Positions 1-10,828 of a stretch of 38,513 bases of DNA are shown here, piece by piece. The DNA lies in contig JADGJA010000133.1 in NCBI GenBank assembly GCA_027596035.1, positions 1-38,513 on the forward strand, given 5' to 3'. Position 1 is the stretch's first letter; every line of letters begins with the position of its first letter. The notes beneath the pieces are model-generated. The model ran no database searches, had not been told where the DNA came from, and saw nothing but the letters and a program-made list of their open reading frames with translations. The stretch is from Thoreauomyces humboldtii (taxonomy: Eukaryota; Chytridiomycota; Chytridiomycetes; Spizellomycetales; Powellomycetaceae). The position numbers and the translations under genes were made by a program.

Positions 1-579
1 GCCCCCCGCCCGCGCTTCTCGGCCCGGGCCCCAATGGAGAGTGTCGAGTGGGGTAAGAGGAAAGTGTGAAGGGAAAAAAGAGCAAGATGCGTCGATGGAT
101 GTCCGAAAAAAAGAGGGGTGCGAATTGCTGGATGAAGATGTCCGAAATGCAGCGTCATAAATACAACTCCGACGCCTCCTCTCGGCGCTGTCCAAACAGA
201 GGCACGAGCCCTATACTAACTAAAGGCGAGGGGATCCTTACGTTCGTTCCTATTCACGGGCCACCCCTTTCGTCCCTAAACTTACTCGTAAATTCTCCCC
301 TCCCATCCCATCCCCCCCCTCAAGAGTCGCCCGGTGAGGTGAACGATCGACAAGGATCGAATACGCTCCGGTGAATTTCATTTGCCACTACACCTTGCCA
401 CCCTATTCCGTACGCTCGTCCCCTTGACCCTCGTTTCACTGGTTCTTTCGACCTCGTCAACATTATCAAGCATCCACAAGTCGTCATTATTGCCCACGTC
501 ACCTAACATCGTCTTTAAAAGCGTGACCCCCCTTCCATCAGACACATAGCGTCCACTACTGCCTTGTACGCCGGGCAAC
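1..579. other. Gene-free left end
   Basis: I find no convincing gene. The short open frames are Arg/Lys- or Pro/Ser-rich and show no domain or consistent codon bias. There is a C-run near 308-318. The region just upstream of the ATG at 580 is pyrimidine-rich and probably holds that gene's 5' leader and promoter. Confidence 0.4.
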
Positions 580-2474
580 ATGCCATGGGAGAGCATCACC
601 ACCGGAGCCATGTGCTTTGCCGTTGCAGCTTCGATGGGAACGACCGTCTCGTTTTTCGCCCAGGTGCACAAGGTGTGGAAACTTTACCGGCAAAGCGGCG
701 GAAAGAAGAAGATGCCTCGACTTCAGTTTCTCGTCCTGGCGGCCCTCACCTTCATCTTGATGGATACGATCATCCTCATCGCCCTGATCAGGTGCATCGG
801 ACAGCTCAAGGAGGAGGCAGAGACAATCATGGGGCCCGCCGGCGCCATGAAGGACGTCTACTACAGCATGCTGGACAACAATGCCACCTTCTTCCAAACG
901 TATCCCGCCGTCTACGCGGCTGCCAGCGATGAGAATCGACAGACTCTTACGAGGAGCCGTGCCGTCCTTATCTTCATCGGAGAAGGGATCCTGAGCGAGT
1001 TGGGGGTTTTCCAGACCACGATGGGACAACGGTTCTACAACTATATCCGTAGGTGTTTTCTACTCCCTTCTGCGCTTGACGCCAACGTTTCAGCGGTCCT
1101 TGCTGACGTCGAAAAAATGAATCGATTTCGGACAGAGGGTTCCAAATACCAGGATTCCATCGGGTGGTTCTTGCTCCCTCGCGCACCACAAGTGACGGAA
1201 GCTCTCCTCGCCCAATACACAACCCCGACTCAGCTCTCCACGGGTGCGGGATCGGTTCTGACCAACGCATTGTCGTTGCAAAGCACATACGCATCCCTCG
1301 GACCCGAGATCACCGACGTTACGGGTCTCGGTATGAATCTCGGTCTTCTCGTCACTTTGTTCACCTGGACTCGGGTGATTGGAGGTAACACCCAAACTTG
1401 ATTTGCAACGTGGAGTTTTTCCCAGTTCGACGCTCCCCGAGTTCATGTGCCAACCTCACCTTTTCTCACACAGTCTTCTTGTACGGCCTGAGCGTTCTCA
1501 ATCGTTTTGCCATTTTCTCCATCGCACTCCGTCTCCCACGATGGCTGATCCCCACCCTTCGATGCATCCTCTTCCTGGTCTGCGCCTTCTCCGTCGGTCT
1601 CGGCACCGGCATCTGGTATCTAAACTGGAACTTTCGTCTGGACGGCGCCATCAACACGGCGCACCTGTTCGCCTTCGTCCTCGACATCGTCGTGTCGTCA
1701 CTGATGATCAAGACGCTTCTCAGATTACGCAACGACACGATCGTCAACCGGGTCGGAGCGTCGCGGATGAACCTGGGTCACGCTGCTCCCACCACGAGCA
1801 GGATCGGTGGTGGGAACGTGCCGTTGACGGGAGCGGGAGTGGGGACGGGGAGCTTCGGTACGAGCCTGCATCCGACAGCTGCCAAGGAGAGTCGGGACAC
1901 GAGTCAGAAGGTCCTGGTGCCCTCGACGGCGCAATCGGTCGCTTCCATAGCGCCTCGGGTTCGGAACGTGCTGGGGTCCGTGAGAGTCACGGTGCCGTAT
2001 TTCCAGCTCTATGTTATGTAAGCGACGTCGGAACACGTGCGGGCTCATCACGCCCCAGCCCTGGTCCTTACTGAATTCGTTTGGCAATCACTCAGGTTCG
2101 GCTTTCTGATCATAGCTCTGATCGTCTCGCTCGCCCTCGCAGCCCTGGAACCCGTATTCGGGGCATTGCTCCAAATGGAAACGATCGCCTATTCCGAGGC
2201 GATCCTTGTGTTCGCCTACATCGTCGGGTTCCGATTCCTCTCGGTCCTTCGTTCCTTCCGACCGTCCAACAACCAGTCCAGGAGTGGGAACAATCTGACC
2301 ATCTCCATGATAAAGAACGCTTCGGCCAGTCAACTGGGCTCGCAAGCGTTGGTGGCTGGCGCCACTCTGCCAACCCTCGTCATGACGGACAGCTTCGTTG
2401 GAGGAAAGTCTCCGGAAAAAGAGGAATACGAAATTTTGCGAAAAGCTGGGGCGGGAAATACCTCGGAGGTGTAG
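580..2474 (+). CDS. Multi-pass (7-8 TM) membrane protein, family unknown
   Basis: The model joins 580..1384, 1474..2017 and 2096..2474, giving 575 aa. Both introns (89 and 78 nt) start gtaa, end cacag or ctcag, and keep phase. A further 45-nt segment at 1049-1093 starts gtaggt and ends tttcag. It is a multiple of three without stops, so it may be an intron (560 aa) or retained coding sequence. Hydrophobic segments lie near residues 8-30 and 48-70, then after a roughly 170-residue loop at about 245-290, 297-322, 333-355, 447-470 and 482-503. A Ser/Gly/Thr-rich loop of about 90 residues separates the last two helices from the rest. The pattern resembles a seven-helix receptor with a large TM2-TM3 loop, but I recognise no family motif. 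The C-terminus is cytosolic-looking and charged. The stop lies 132 nt from the convergent coiled-coil gene. Confidence 0.75.
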
Positions 2475-2605
2475 GGACACGATGAGAACTGCGCATAGAA
2501 GCAGAGGTCATTTCTCTCGTATAGCTAGACGGCTAGCTACATTTTGGGGTGAGGTGTTGCAAAATCGTCGCATAGATAATTTAGGTAGTGCGCGGAGGAC
2601 ACTCT

Positions 2606-5583
2606 TCAAAGCATTCCTCCCTTTCTCATTCTCAGTCGAAGCGCTTGGATTGTTTCGTCAACGGATTGAAGCTCATCATTGAGCTGAGCAGCTCTCCGCC
2701 TTTCTCTCGCTGGACCTCCTGAGCTTGGGATACGACTCAATTCGAAAGTTTTCTGGAGGGATATAAGCAGGTTAAAGAACTGCTGTACATATATCGATTG
2801 ACCGCGCCGCTTTCCGACAGCGTAAGTGCGTGCGCTCCGGCTCGCTGCGTACCTGTTTCTGTATATCCGTCAAAGTTAACAGCTCCGAATTTAGTCGATG
2901 TTTAGTTTGAGTGTAATCTTCCGTGGTATATGTTGTAGGATTACTGGCGTTACTGTGACTCGATGTCAATATCGGGGAGACCCCGGCCGACTGGGGCGCG
3001 CGAGCCACAGGACTGTTATCTTGTCCCATCCATGCAGGTCGCTCAGGCTCCCTCTGGGTCGTCCTGGACACTGGCGAATGTCTTTCCGCCGTCCAGAACG
3101 GGCTGTCGAGGGAGGATTGATTTGCTGTCATCCGACGACCAGGAGGCGTGACAGCGTATAGGTTTTCGTGGGATGTCTGCTTTCCAGCGGCCGGACGGGG
3201 TAGTTGAGACCGATCGCTGCGCACCGAGGTCGTATTTGACCGATGTAGGATAGGGCTTTGTGGCGCGGCGGATGATGCTCGACTGTGACCTGCACTTTGA
3301 GGGATCTGCGGTGGTGCCGAGTACCGGTTTGTCATAGGGCTCACGATGGGAGAGGGCGCCGGGATATTCCGTGTGCTAGATTGGTTTCGTAGGTCCAAGT
3401 TCTGCGGTGCTCGGCCTGCAAGCGCCTATAATAAGAACTTTAGGATTTGCGAATTGTAAGTAACAGGCGGGTGGAGTCGTACCCGTAGATGTTCAATCTC
3501 AGCTTCAGCTTCTTCAAGACGAGCTCGCAAAAATGAGTCGGCCACCGAAGGAGCGCCACCCTCATATTGTAGACGCTGCATGAAGACAAGGCCTAATCAG
3601 TAAAAGAAGGCTGCCCAGATCACATGCAGCAACGTTCTCACCCGCAGTTCGTCCCGGGTCTGTTCCAACTCGGCTCGTAGTTCCCTTGAGAGGAGTGGTT
3701 ATGTCTCAACACACTTTCCACATCAAAATCCGCAAGTGACGCACTTACTTCTTTTCTTCCTCTAGACCAAGGATCCTACGATGAAACATGTTGAAATGGG
3801 CTTCGTTCCGGAAATTTTTGTTCTACGACTGAGTCGGTCAGCTGGTTTTGCAAATGAAAGCACTGTTGTACAAACAGACCTTTTCCGCTTGATAGTGCTG
3901 CATTACTTGATCCTTCTCGTGCTGGTAATACTGCATAGTTTCCTCGAGAGTCAGGCATCTCTGCTCAATGGCTGATGAAAACGCGTGATTAGTCACGTGA
4001 CATTCGGAAATGTCTGTCCCGATCCGTGCTTACATCGAGCATGACCCTCCATCTCCTCAATTTGACGCTGTGACCGGGAATAATTGGCAAGGGCGGCTGC
4101 CAGATCAGATCGCAGGGTTTGTATCTAACGTGTATGCCTTAGTCCCCGCAGATAGCTAGCGAGTCAGGCCCGGGACCAAGGAAGGATATACCTGCGAGGT
4201 AGCGAGGTCGGCCCCACGAGAGAGCTGTTCGTTGTGTTGCTGCTGTTGTACGGTTCGCTGTTCCAAGTGTGCAAGCTTCTCCGTCAACTGCCGCTCAGCC
4301 AACTCAGCCAATGAGAGCTGCTGTCGCAACCACCTCGCTTCCTCCATAGCTTTGACGTGCAATGGACTATTCAGGTACGTGTCTTGTTGTGACATGCTCT
4401 CTGAGATGCGCCGAGAAGGATTTATCAGCGTGGTCTCGATGGGCGCGGGCCCCCGCGGTGCCCGGACCAAGGGTAATCCTTCTAGACCTTGGTCAGGTAG
4501 CGGCGAATGCAGCATAACGTATCCGGAACGGCTGGCGAGTGGCCCCGGAGATGACACCCGGGGAGCCCTGTCGTCATCTCTCATCGACGCTGGCCGCTTT
4601 GATGAGGGTCCTGGACTTTCGAGAGCATCGAGGACGTTTCCATCACCGCTATGTTCCGCATCGTCCTCTGCTTCGCTGAAGCTCGAGCAATGAAGAGAAG
4701 GTTCTTCCTCCCCATGAAGCCGCCGAGGCTCATGTCTGTCATCCTCATTGGCGTCATCGTCAAAGTCCATGTCGGGAGTGTGCGTACTGTTGAGGGTGAG
4801 GTCCGTGAGGTTCACGGCAAAATCGGATGTAATGCTCGATCGTCCTGAGGAATGTGATGAGGTCTGCCGCTCCTTCGGGCCCGCCTCCGGTGACGGCGAG
4901 ACAAGATCGAGGACGAGATCGTTCCGTTCATCCTCTACACTCTGGAAGGCATCTTCGTTCAATTCTCCAGCGCGTTCCAAGGTGTGATGATTGATAGAAC
5001 CACCGCTCAGGTGCTCATCAGAGATGACATCAAGATCATCTGGCGAGACTTCTCCGTCGAGAGAGTGAGATGGTGGTACGTCGCGCAGTGGTTCGACCTG
5101 TTCCGACATTCTTATGCAGTCGGAGAAGGCCTCGGAAAGGTTGAGACCATGAGAAAGAGCGGGGTTCCCGCGTTTCTTTTTTGCGCTGAAAAGAAAGCTT
5201 TTTGATATCCTACGGGAAAGAGGTCGCGACTGCTCTTCAGAGGGTTGTAATGATGGAGCGAGCCCTGTTGCTGCTTCCTGTTGCTGAGACTTCTCGTTGG
5301 AGTTGGCTTGTGGTTGCTGTTGGAACATGCCCGACGGGGTCAAGGAGGCTGGGCTGGTGAAGGGCTGATGATTCCAGCCGTTATCAGCTCGTGAGCACTG
5401 ATTGTGGTGAGTAGAGGGCAGTGGTTGCAAACCTGCCTTCCCCCCAAGGGTCTGTTGATTGCAAGATGTTGTTGGGGTGGTGGTAGGTTCTGCGACCTCG
5501 TAGCAAGGAAGAAGGTCCGGACCGCTGGACACACACACGGTCGGACAGCTCGGACGAGGCTTCGACAGGATTCGGTCTGCCAT
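2606..5583 (-). CDS. 843-aa coiled-coil protein with disordered N-terminal half
   Basis: Eight exons read on the minus strand: 4192..5583, 4034..4124, 3880..3971, 3749..3822, 3642..3684, 3483..3575, 2853..3425 and 2606..2779. All splice phases close. Residues 1-400 are low-complexity, rich in Ser, Pro, Asp and Glu, with Gln-rich stretches. From about residue 410 to 595 the small exons together encode a nearly continuous charged heptad coiled coil (Leu/Glu/Gln/Arg-rich). A Ser/Pro/Thr-rich segment of about 170 residues follows, then a short C-terminal helical pair. The consistent heptads across six tiny exons support the model. I recognise no family; a scaffold or cytoskeletal role is only a guess from the architecture. 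The ATG at 5583 directly follows a cag and has an in-frame stop 15 nt upstream, so it could be the true start or the first codon of a second exon. Confidence 0.75.
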
Positions 5584-5650
5584 CTGCGCGTTCTCGCCTT
5601 ATGCAGATCGACGGTTGCCTGCATTATCCTCACTTTCCGGGAACTGGATC

Positions 5651-6204
5651 ATGACCGACGATGACGGCACCGGAAAGAAAAGACAGCGCACATCATCCGG
5701 GTCTCTACAACACCCACATTCTTCAGCGCTCCATGATGACGGATCCACCATGGTGTCCTGCGTACGGAACCGTCTCGGCATCTACCACAATTGAAGCCGC
5801 CGCTTGGCGCTTGCCTCGGCGCGTACCAGTCCTCCGCGACTGCTTCTCCACAGTCTGCACACATACCCCGACGAACATTTGTACACTGTCAATGTCACGT
5901 ACCGTCCGGTCGAAAACGATATCACAAAGCAGTTCGGAAAATCTGTGCCTGTCCCGGCCATTTTAGGGGAGACGGACGTGGTCTCTTATGATCCAGTCAA
6001 TTCGAATTCATGTTTCGGCCGCCCAAACTCCCCTATGATAACCTCACACGGCACAACCCTTGGGTTCACCTCAATTTGGCATTCGATGTCGATGTCGGCC
6101 CTAGCGAGACAAGTCTGGCGTTTCCTACGGACGAACTCGACTGGAGATTCGTCAATAAGGACGATCACCGAGGGCGGGAAGCATATCCCATGATCGCGGT
6201 TTGA
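5651..6204 (+). CDS. Hypothetical protein, structure unresolved
   Basis: Three plus-strand segments look protein-like. An ATG at 5651 opens a polar N-terminus of about 35 residues. After a possible intron (5755-5850, acceptor ctccacag) a second frame runs to about 5990 with codon usage like real exons. A third frame then runs from about 5996 to the stop at 6204 and contains residues such as NPWVHLNLAFDVDVG. The second and third frames differ by one base. Either an intron joins them (for example donor gtaccg near 5899, acceptor ccag at 5995, phase 2 on both sides) or there is a frameshift. I recognise no family. The last 53 bases overlap the convergent gene at 6152-6988. The start lies 67 nt from the divergent coiled-coil gene. 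Confidence 0.35.
5775..5864 (-). other. Possible zinc-finger-like 5' exon (CX2C-X20-CX2C)
   Basis: Minus-strand frame starting at an ATG at 5864. Its first 29 codons contain Cys 2, 5, 26 and 29 with a Trp at 13, a spacing like a degenerate GATA or zinc-ribbon finger. A gtacgc donor at 5765 would join in phase 0 to the ATG at 5583, adding this finger to the coiled-coil protein through a 182-nt intron. It competes with a plus-strand coding reading of the same bases (see 5651-6204), and only one can be right. Confidence 0.25.
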
Positions 6205-6988
6205 CGAGGATAGACGCTTTCGACGCAACGGTTATTGCCGTGATGCTCTTCAAGATCCCTATTCCTAAACGCTTCCCTGAAATGCAGGATGCAATTGCTA
6301 TGGGCTCCCTCGCTTGCATCGGTGAGCATGCGAACAGGAAGCCAGCGGTAGCGCCGAGTGCCACCAGTCCCAACTTCCGCAGTCAGGGCTATGGTTCCAC
6401 CCACGCCAACGAACCGAGCAGAAGGACCGTCTGACGATGGTCGTATCCTGACGACGGTTGGAAGTGGACGACGAGGATGTAGCCCGCCAATCCCGCGATG
6501 AAGAAACCGCAGAAGAAGAGGGTAGCTGCGACGAAAAGGGAAACCCGTCAGGAAAACACAGAGCAACCTCAAACAAACTCGTTTTCTGGTGTTCACCTTC
6601 CAGATGCGCTGCTCGACGATAAGAAGGATCAACCCTATGACGTTTATTAGCGCACCGAGGACGGCTTTCTGAGCGATGATCTTTCGCGCATCTTCCACGC
6701 CGTTCTCCACTGCGAGGAAGAAGAAGAGAGAGATGTTTCTGTTTCTGTTTTTAAGTTTCTGACAGCGACGTAGCGGGGCTCTGCGAAGATGGGGGAAAGG
6801 AAAGGAACGAAAGGTCGGTCCGTGGCTCACCTTCTGTACCGGTTTGCGCTAGTGAACCGTTTGCTGCCAGACAGATCCAAAAGAGTGTCGCTGGTAGGTG
6901 TGGCGAGATCAGCGGTCCCGACCTAGAAAGGGGCAAGGGGCGGAGGGAGGGCAGCGAGTGCGGCAAGCAGTTGCTTTGTAGATAGCAT
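6152..6988 (-). CDS. Four-TM membrane protein with a frame break near its N-terminus
   Basis: Well-supported exons are 6831..about 6900, 6575..6709, 6401..6525 and 6152..6373, with phases that close. They encode strongly hydrophobic segments: around LFWICLAANG, GALINVIGLILLIV, TLFFCGFFIAGLAGYILVV and a long stretch across the last junction. The last intron, 6374-6400, would be only 27 nt and removes two in-frame stops. The ATG at 6988 opens a signal-like sequence (MLSTKQLLAALAALPP) that runs into a stop at a C-rich tract and is one base out of frame with the first good exon. No GT donor exists between them, so I suspect a sequencing indel or a real mutation at about 6925-6945. I recognise no family. 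It lies tail-to-head with MCP1, with its ATG about 50 nt from the MCP1 stop. Confidence 0.5.
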
Positions 6989-7039
6989 TTGGATGAAAAG
7001 TGTCTATGTACGTGGTACTGGCTATCACTCGCTTTCTTG

Positions 7040-8223
7040 CTAGATCCTTCCGAGGGCAACCTGAAGTACGGCGTCGTCCAACTGCTTCCACTTTGACGCC
7101 AAAGGGATCGGGATATGCTCAAACGCGCCAGACATTGCAACCAGAGCTGTAGTCATCGCAATCGATGAGGCCACCAGAATCCCAGTCCAGACTCCGGGTT
7201 TCATGCGCCTCCTGACGACGCGCAGGGAGCCGAGGACCTGCTGAACACCGTACGCAGTGTGATATATCCCTGCCGTCCCAAACGCCGCAAAGTACGGAAA
7301 GTACAGCCATTTCACTTGGCCGTTCAACGTTTGCGTTATGAACGTCAGGTCCACGATCGTTGGATCCATAAATACTAGAAGAGAGACATTGATAGATTTT
7401 GAGAGGGGCTGGCCCGCACACGGAACTGTATCAGACGCCATCGAACCTTTCAATGGCGTAATCCTAGTCGCGAGTACGTGCCCACCGATGAAGACCGACA
7501 GCAAATAGCCCGTGAGCCTGTGATATCGCAGCTCCTTCACGGTGAGCGACGTCGCTGGGTACGCTACAGAGGCCCCAGCATCGGCCTGTTCTGCCTTTTC
7601 CGGGACAGTTTTTCGGCTGGCCTTCAGGTTTGCCTGACGGCGATATCGGATGGCGACGCGCAGCGCGCTCGAGCCGATGTGTGTTAAGAGGGAAACTCCG
7701 ATAACAAGGGGTTCAACGATGGGGTTTTGGTAGACTTTGGAATGAGATCAGTCTTATGACGCGAAAGTGAGGATGTTGTTGGCTCTTGGACTTACAGACG
7801 CGGGAGGCGAAGAGCGCCGAGTCTGCCCAGGAGAATGAGACGATGCTGAGGAGGTGCCCTCCAAGATGAAGCACGGTGAAAGAGGAGAATGCCAACCCAG
7901 AAACCTGCTGAACGAGAGCCAGCGCCCGGTCGGCTTTGATGATGGAGTCCATGTCTGTTTCAAGGTGTAATGTTCTTTCTGCGTCTCGACGAAGATTCAA
8001 GGCAAAGAAAGACCGCTGGGGCACCAGCAGAGAGGAAGAAATTCTGTGCAAGATCGCCTCGTAATCGACGCGTTGGCCGTTGCTTTCGCAAGCTCCGCCC
8101 GCCGCCCCCTTGAACCCTGCTTGGCTGGAAGCTTTCTCTACCTGTGACCTGCTCGTCGTCGGGAACAAGCCTTCCCCCACTTCTCGCTTCCCAGTCAAAG
8201 TCATCATCGTCATTGAGATACAT
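7040..8223 (-). CDS. MCP1: MCP1-like mitochondrial outer-membrane protein
   Basis: Exons are 8142..8223, 7796..7954, 7420..7734 and 7040..7374, giving 296 aa with closing phases (introns of 187, 61 and 45 nt). The body has two related membrane modules, each with a conserved His in a helix: LHLGGHL near residue 52 and YHRLTGYLLSVFIGGHV near 148, plus GIYHTAYG. This arrangement is that of yeast Mcp1, a DUF1691 protein that rescues ERMES/Mdm10 loss and recruits Vps13 to mitochondria. The first exon encodes an acidic N-terminus (MYLNDDDDFDWEARSGG). The 187-nt first intron is longer than its neighbours and contains an open frame, so the 5' structure is less certain than the rest. The gene is divergent from the Ral-like GTPase, 155 nt away. 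Assignment is from recalled family features, not a search. Confidence 0.75.
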
Positions 8224-8378
8224 ACTCCTTGTTACAGCATCCTGCGCACGTCTTCAAACCTCCTCCACTTGCTCATCGCATAAAGCTAGCTACCTTCCTG
8301 CGAACTTCTCACCCCCTTTCCCTTTGACCGTCAGCACCCTCGAAATCCTTCTCATTCGATTCATCTTCGCTAGCATCC
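8224..8378. promoter_or_regulatory. Shared 5' region of divergent MCP1 and Ral genes
   Basis: Only 155 nt separate the two start codons, so the leaders and promoter elements must overlap. The stretch is pyrimidine-rich on the plus strand near the Ral ATG. I see no clear TATA box. Confidence 0.4.
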
Positions 8379-9020
8379 ATGGGTAAAAAGGCGCCAAATC
8401 GTAGCGACCTACCGCTTCACAAGATCATCATGGTCGGCAGCGGTGGAGTAGGAAAGTCGGCGCTCACCCTCCAATACATGTACGGCGACTTCATCGAAGA
8501 GTACGACCCAACCAAAGCCGACTCGTACCGCAAAAAGGTACTCCTCCCCACATCGTCCCACTCGACCGCAGCACCCGGCACCGCATCCACAGAGTGCTTC
8601 ATCGACATCCTCGACACGGCCGGCCAGGAAGAGTACGCCGCCATCCGCGACAACTACTATCGGAGCGGAGAAGGCTTCCTCTGCGTCTTCTCCATCGCCG
8701 AACACGAGAGCTTCGCCCACACCCAAGAGTTCCGAGACCAGATCTGCAGGGTCCTCGACGACGAGGGCGTGCCCTTCGTCCTGGTCGGGAACAAGGCCGA
8801 CCTGTCGGGCCTGAGAAAGGTCCAGCAGAGGGAAGGGGAGGAGAAGGCGAGGGAGTGGGGCTGCTCCTACATCGAGACAAGCGCAAAGACTCGACAGAAC
8901 GTAGAGGAGGCATACCAGATGCTCATGGGCAAGATCAGGGACAGGAAGGAGGCAAAGGGAGGCGGCAAGACGGCAGGCGGGAAGGCGGCAAAGAAGAAGG
9001 GCGCATGTCTGATACTCTGA
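8379..9020 (+). CDS. Ral-type small GTPase with loop insertion
   Basis: Intronless, 213 aa. All Ras-superfamily motifs are present: P-loop GSGGVGKS (20-27), effector loop YDPTKADSY (42-50), DTAGQEE (79-85), NKAD (138-141) and ETSAK (166-170). The C-terminus is CLIL after a Lys-rich stretch, a CaaX box whose final Leu predicts geranylgeranylation and membrane attachment. [45 protein letters not shown] residues together with AAIRDNY(Y/F)[12 protein letters not shown] are the signature of Ral rather than Ras or Rap. Known Ral proteins bind the exocyst (Sec5, Exo84) to control secretion. Unusual is an insertion of about 13 residues at 55-71, rich in Ser, Thr, Ala and Pro, between strands beta-2 and beta-3. 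Strong C at third codon positions marks it as a well-expressed gene. Confidence 0.93.
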   Translation: MGKKAPNRSDLPLHKIIMVGSGGVGKSALTLQYMYGDFIEEYDPTKADSYRKKVLLPTSSHSTAAPGTASTECFIDILDTAGQEEYAAIRDNYYRSGEGFLCVFSIAEHESFAHTQEFRDQICRVLDDEGVPFVLVGNKADLSGLRKVQQREGEEKAREWGCSYIETSAKTRQNVEEAYQMLMGKIRDRKEAKGGGKTAGGKAAKKKGACLIL

Positions 9021-9195
9021 TGAAGGAGGGCCCGCTCCACTCTTCCACCTCGCGCTGCCGAGACCCTAGCCGGACCCTCGCAAAGCTCCACCTGTAAAGC
9101 TGCCCCTCGACCCCGTTGTCCAAACTTTTCTTTGCCAAAATTCAACTCTTCTCCTTGTATATTTCGCCCTTCCTTCCGAGGACACCCCCAAATTT

Positions 9196-10372
9196 TTACA
9201 GAAGTTCCAACGCATCCAGGATCTCATCAGTCAGGTTTGGCAACCCCTCCTTCTTCGCTTCCGCTTGTCGTACAAGGGCTAGGATTCGTTCACAGAGGGG
9301 TGCTGACGTGCCGCTGGCATTGGAAAGTCTGACGATTTCTCCTTGGAGATAGTCGATTTCCGTCGTACGGTTTCGTTTCAAATCTTCGTACATGGAGGAG
9401 GTGGCACGAGGATCCACGGAAAAGAAACGATGTGCGATTGGCATAAACAGAAAGTTTGGCAACTACAGAAATAAAGAATGTTAGCCCAGGTCCGAGGGCT
9501 GTATGGTGGCTCACCTGACCTGCAAGATGTAAGGTAGGAAAGACGGATGGACATATGGTACGGGAGACTTTATGGCAATGCCGCTAACTTGGAACACACG
9601 TAAGGCTTCTGTCAAGCATCCTGCCCATGCCGCTCGTGCAATAGGAGATGCAAGCTCCTCTTGCAGCTTCAAGCCCATCAGGGCCGAGTTTGCATTGTGC
9701 AGGTTGATCAACAACTTCCCTGAACAAAACCGATGAGATCTCGGAGCGGGCGACATTGGGCTGGCCTGGCATACCGTAAAGGACAGCGCTGATGTCGTGT
9801 GCTGTAATCGTATCAATCCCAGTTGCCGAAACGATTTCAGCCAGACGGATGCCCTCAGACGAATCCGACAAGTGGACCTTCCCAGCGGATGCTTGCACAA
9901 AGACGTGGTCCTCGTCCTGGATGACGTTGAAGGGCCACATGGCCTCCACGACTGTGCACCCTGGCAAAGCATCGGTCGCCTCATCTCCAGCACGCACGCC
10001 GTTCATGAGGGGTACCACCGTGACCCCTTTTTTGATCAGCCCTGCAGCCGTAAGCTCTGCGTAGGCCCTCAAAGCGGCTTGTCGCTTCACTGTGACGAAG
10101 ACAAAATCGCAAGAGCCCACCGCCCTCGTAAACTCTGCAACAGAGTCGTGCAAGTGGAGGTCGGATGCCGGTATCCGGATTAGGGGTGATGACTGACTGC
10201 GAGCACAAAGGCTTCCGTGAAGCCTTATATCATCGCTGAAGGCCTTCCGGGCAACGAGGTGGGTCACGCAGAGATCCGGCCGACTGGATAGGTGAACACC
10301 CAGGTACGATCCGACGAAGCCGGTCCCGAGCACGAGGATCGTAGGTAACTTTGGAGGGGTGACGTGAGCCAT
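9196..10372 (-). CDS. PAN5: 2-dehydropantoate 2-reductase (ketopantoate reductase)
   Basis: Exons 9775..10372, 9520..9719 and 9196..9462 give 354 aa; introns are 55 and 57 nt. The enzyme reduces 2-dehydropantoate to pantoate with NADPH, a step of pantothenate and coenzyme A synthesis. The N-terminal Rossmann fold has LGTGFVGSYLG. Downstream come VTVKRQA, the MNG motif (PLMNGV), and the Lys of YGKLLINLHN formed across the first intron. The C-terminal domain has the family block TEIDYLQGEIVRL followed by P..ER.LALVR. I chose the ATG at 10372 because it stands directly before the nucleotide-binding strand; an upstream in-frame ATG at 10450 would add 26 unconserved residues. The second intron uses gtcagg, since the neighbouring gtgagc donor does not keep frame. 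The gene is convergent with Ral. Confidence 0.9.
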
Positions 10373-10828
10373 GGTATGTTTTGAAGAGAGATTAGTGAAG
10401 AGTGCCGCCCCTTCAAATAAAGGGAACTGATGATACACTTGTTGTGTCACATGCGGATTTCGGTTGCGCCATCGACTGACCAGGCGATCTGATCTGGCCG
10501 GCGGGCAAAATGCATATTCATGGTGATCCGGCTCGAATGGCGGGTCGAACTCCGCTCTGTGCCATGGATCTTTTCCGTCGTGGAGCGCATCCCAGAGAAC
10601 AGCAGCGTATCCTAAATTTGGATGAGAGTCTGGAAGAATTCAGCACTTTCCGATGGCGCGGTGAAGGTTGGTCGATATGAAATTTCGCTCCCGCTTCAAC
10701 GTCTCCGCTTCTCGTTTCCGTCGAACTTTATGCCTTCCAAATAGACGAAGCTTCAACTGCATCACCGCCATCATTTATTGAAATATTCAGTAGGCTCTAG
10801 GCTCTACCTGTCAAGTTCCTAGGCAGCC
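10373..10828. promoter_or_regulatory. Divergent intergenic region, PAN5 / TmcB-like gene
   Basis: These 456 nt lie between two divergent start codons and contain no coding signal that I can support. They should carry both promoters. I see no named motif. Confidence 0.4.

Noticed and set aside
66..374. 102-aa open frame at the left end
   Set aside because: Biased, low-information composition, no domain, no codon pattern like the neighbouring exons.
8594..9097. 167-aa frame overlapping the Ral-like GTPase
   Set aside because: Arg/His/Gly-rich out-of-frame shadow of the GTPase.
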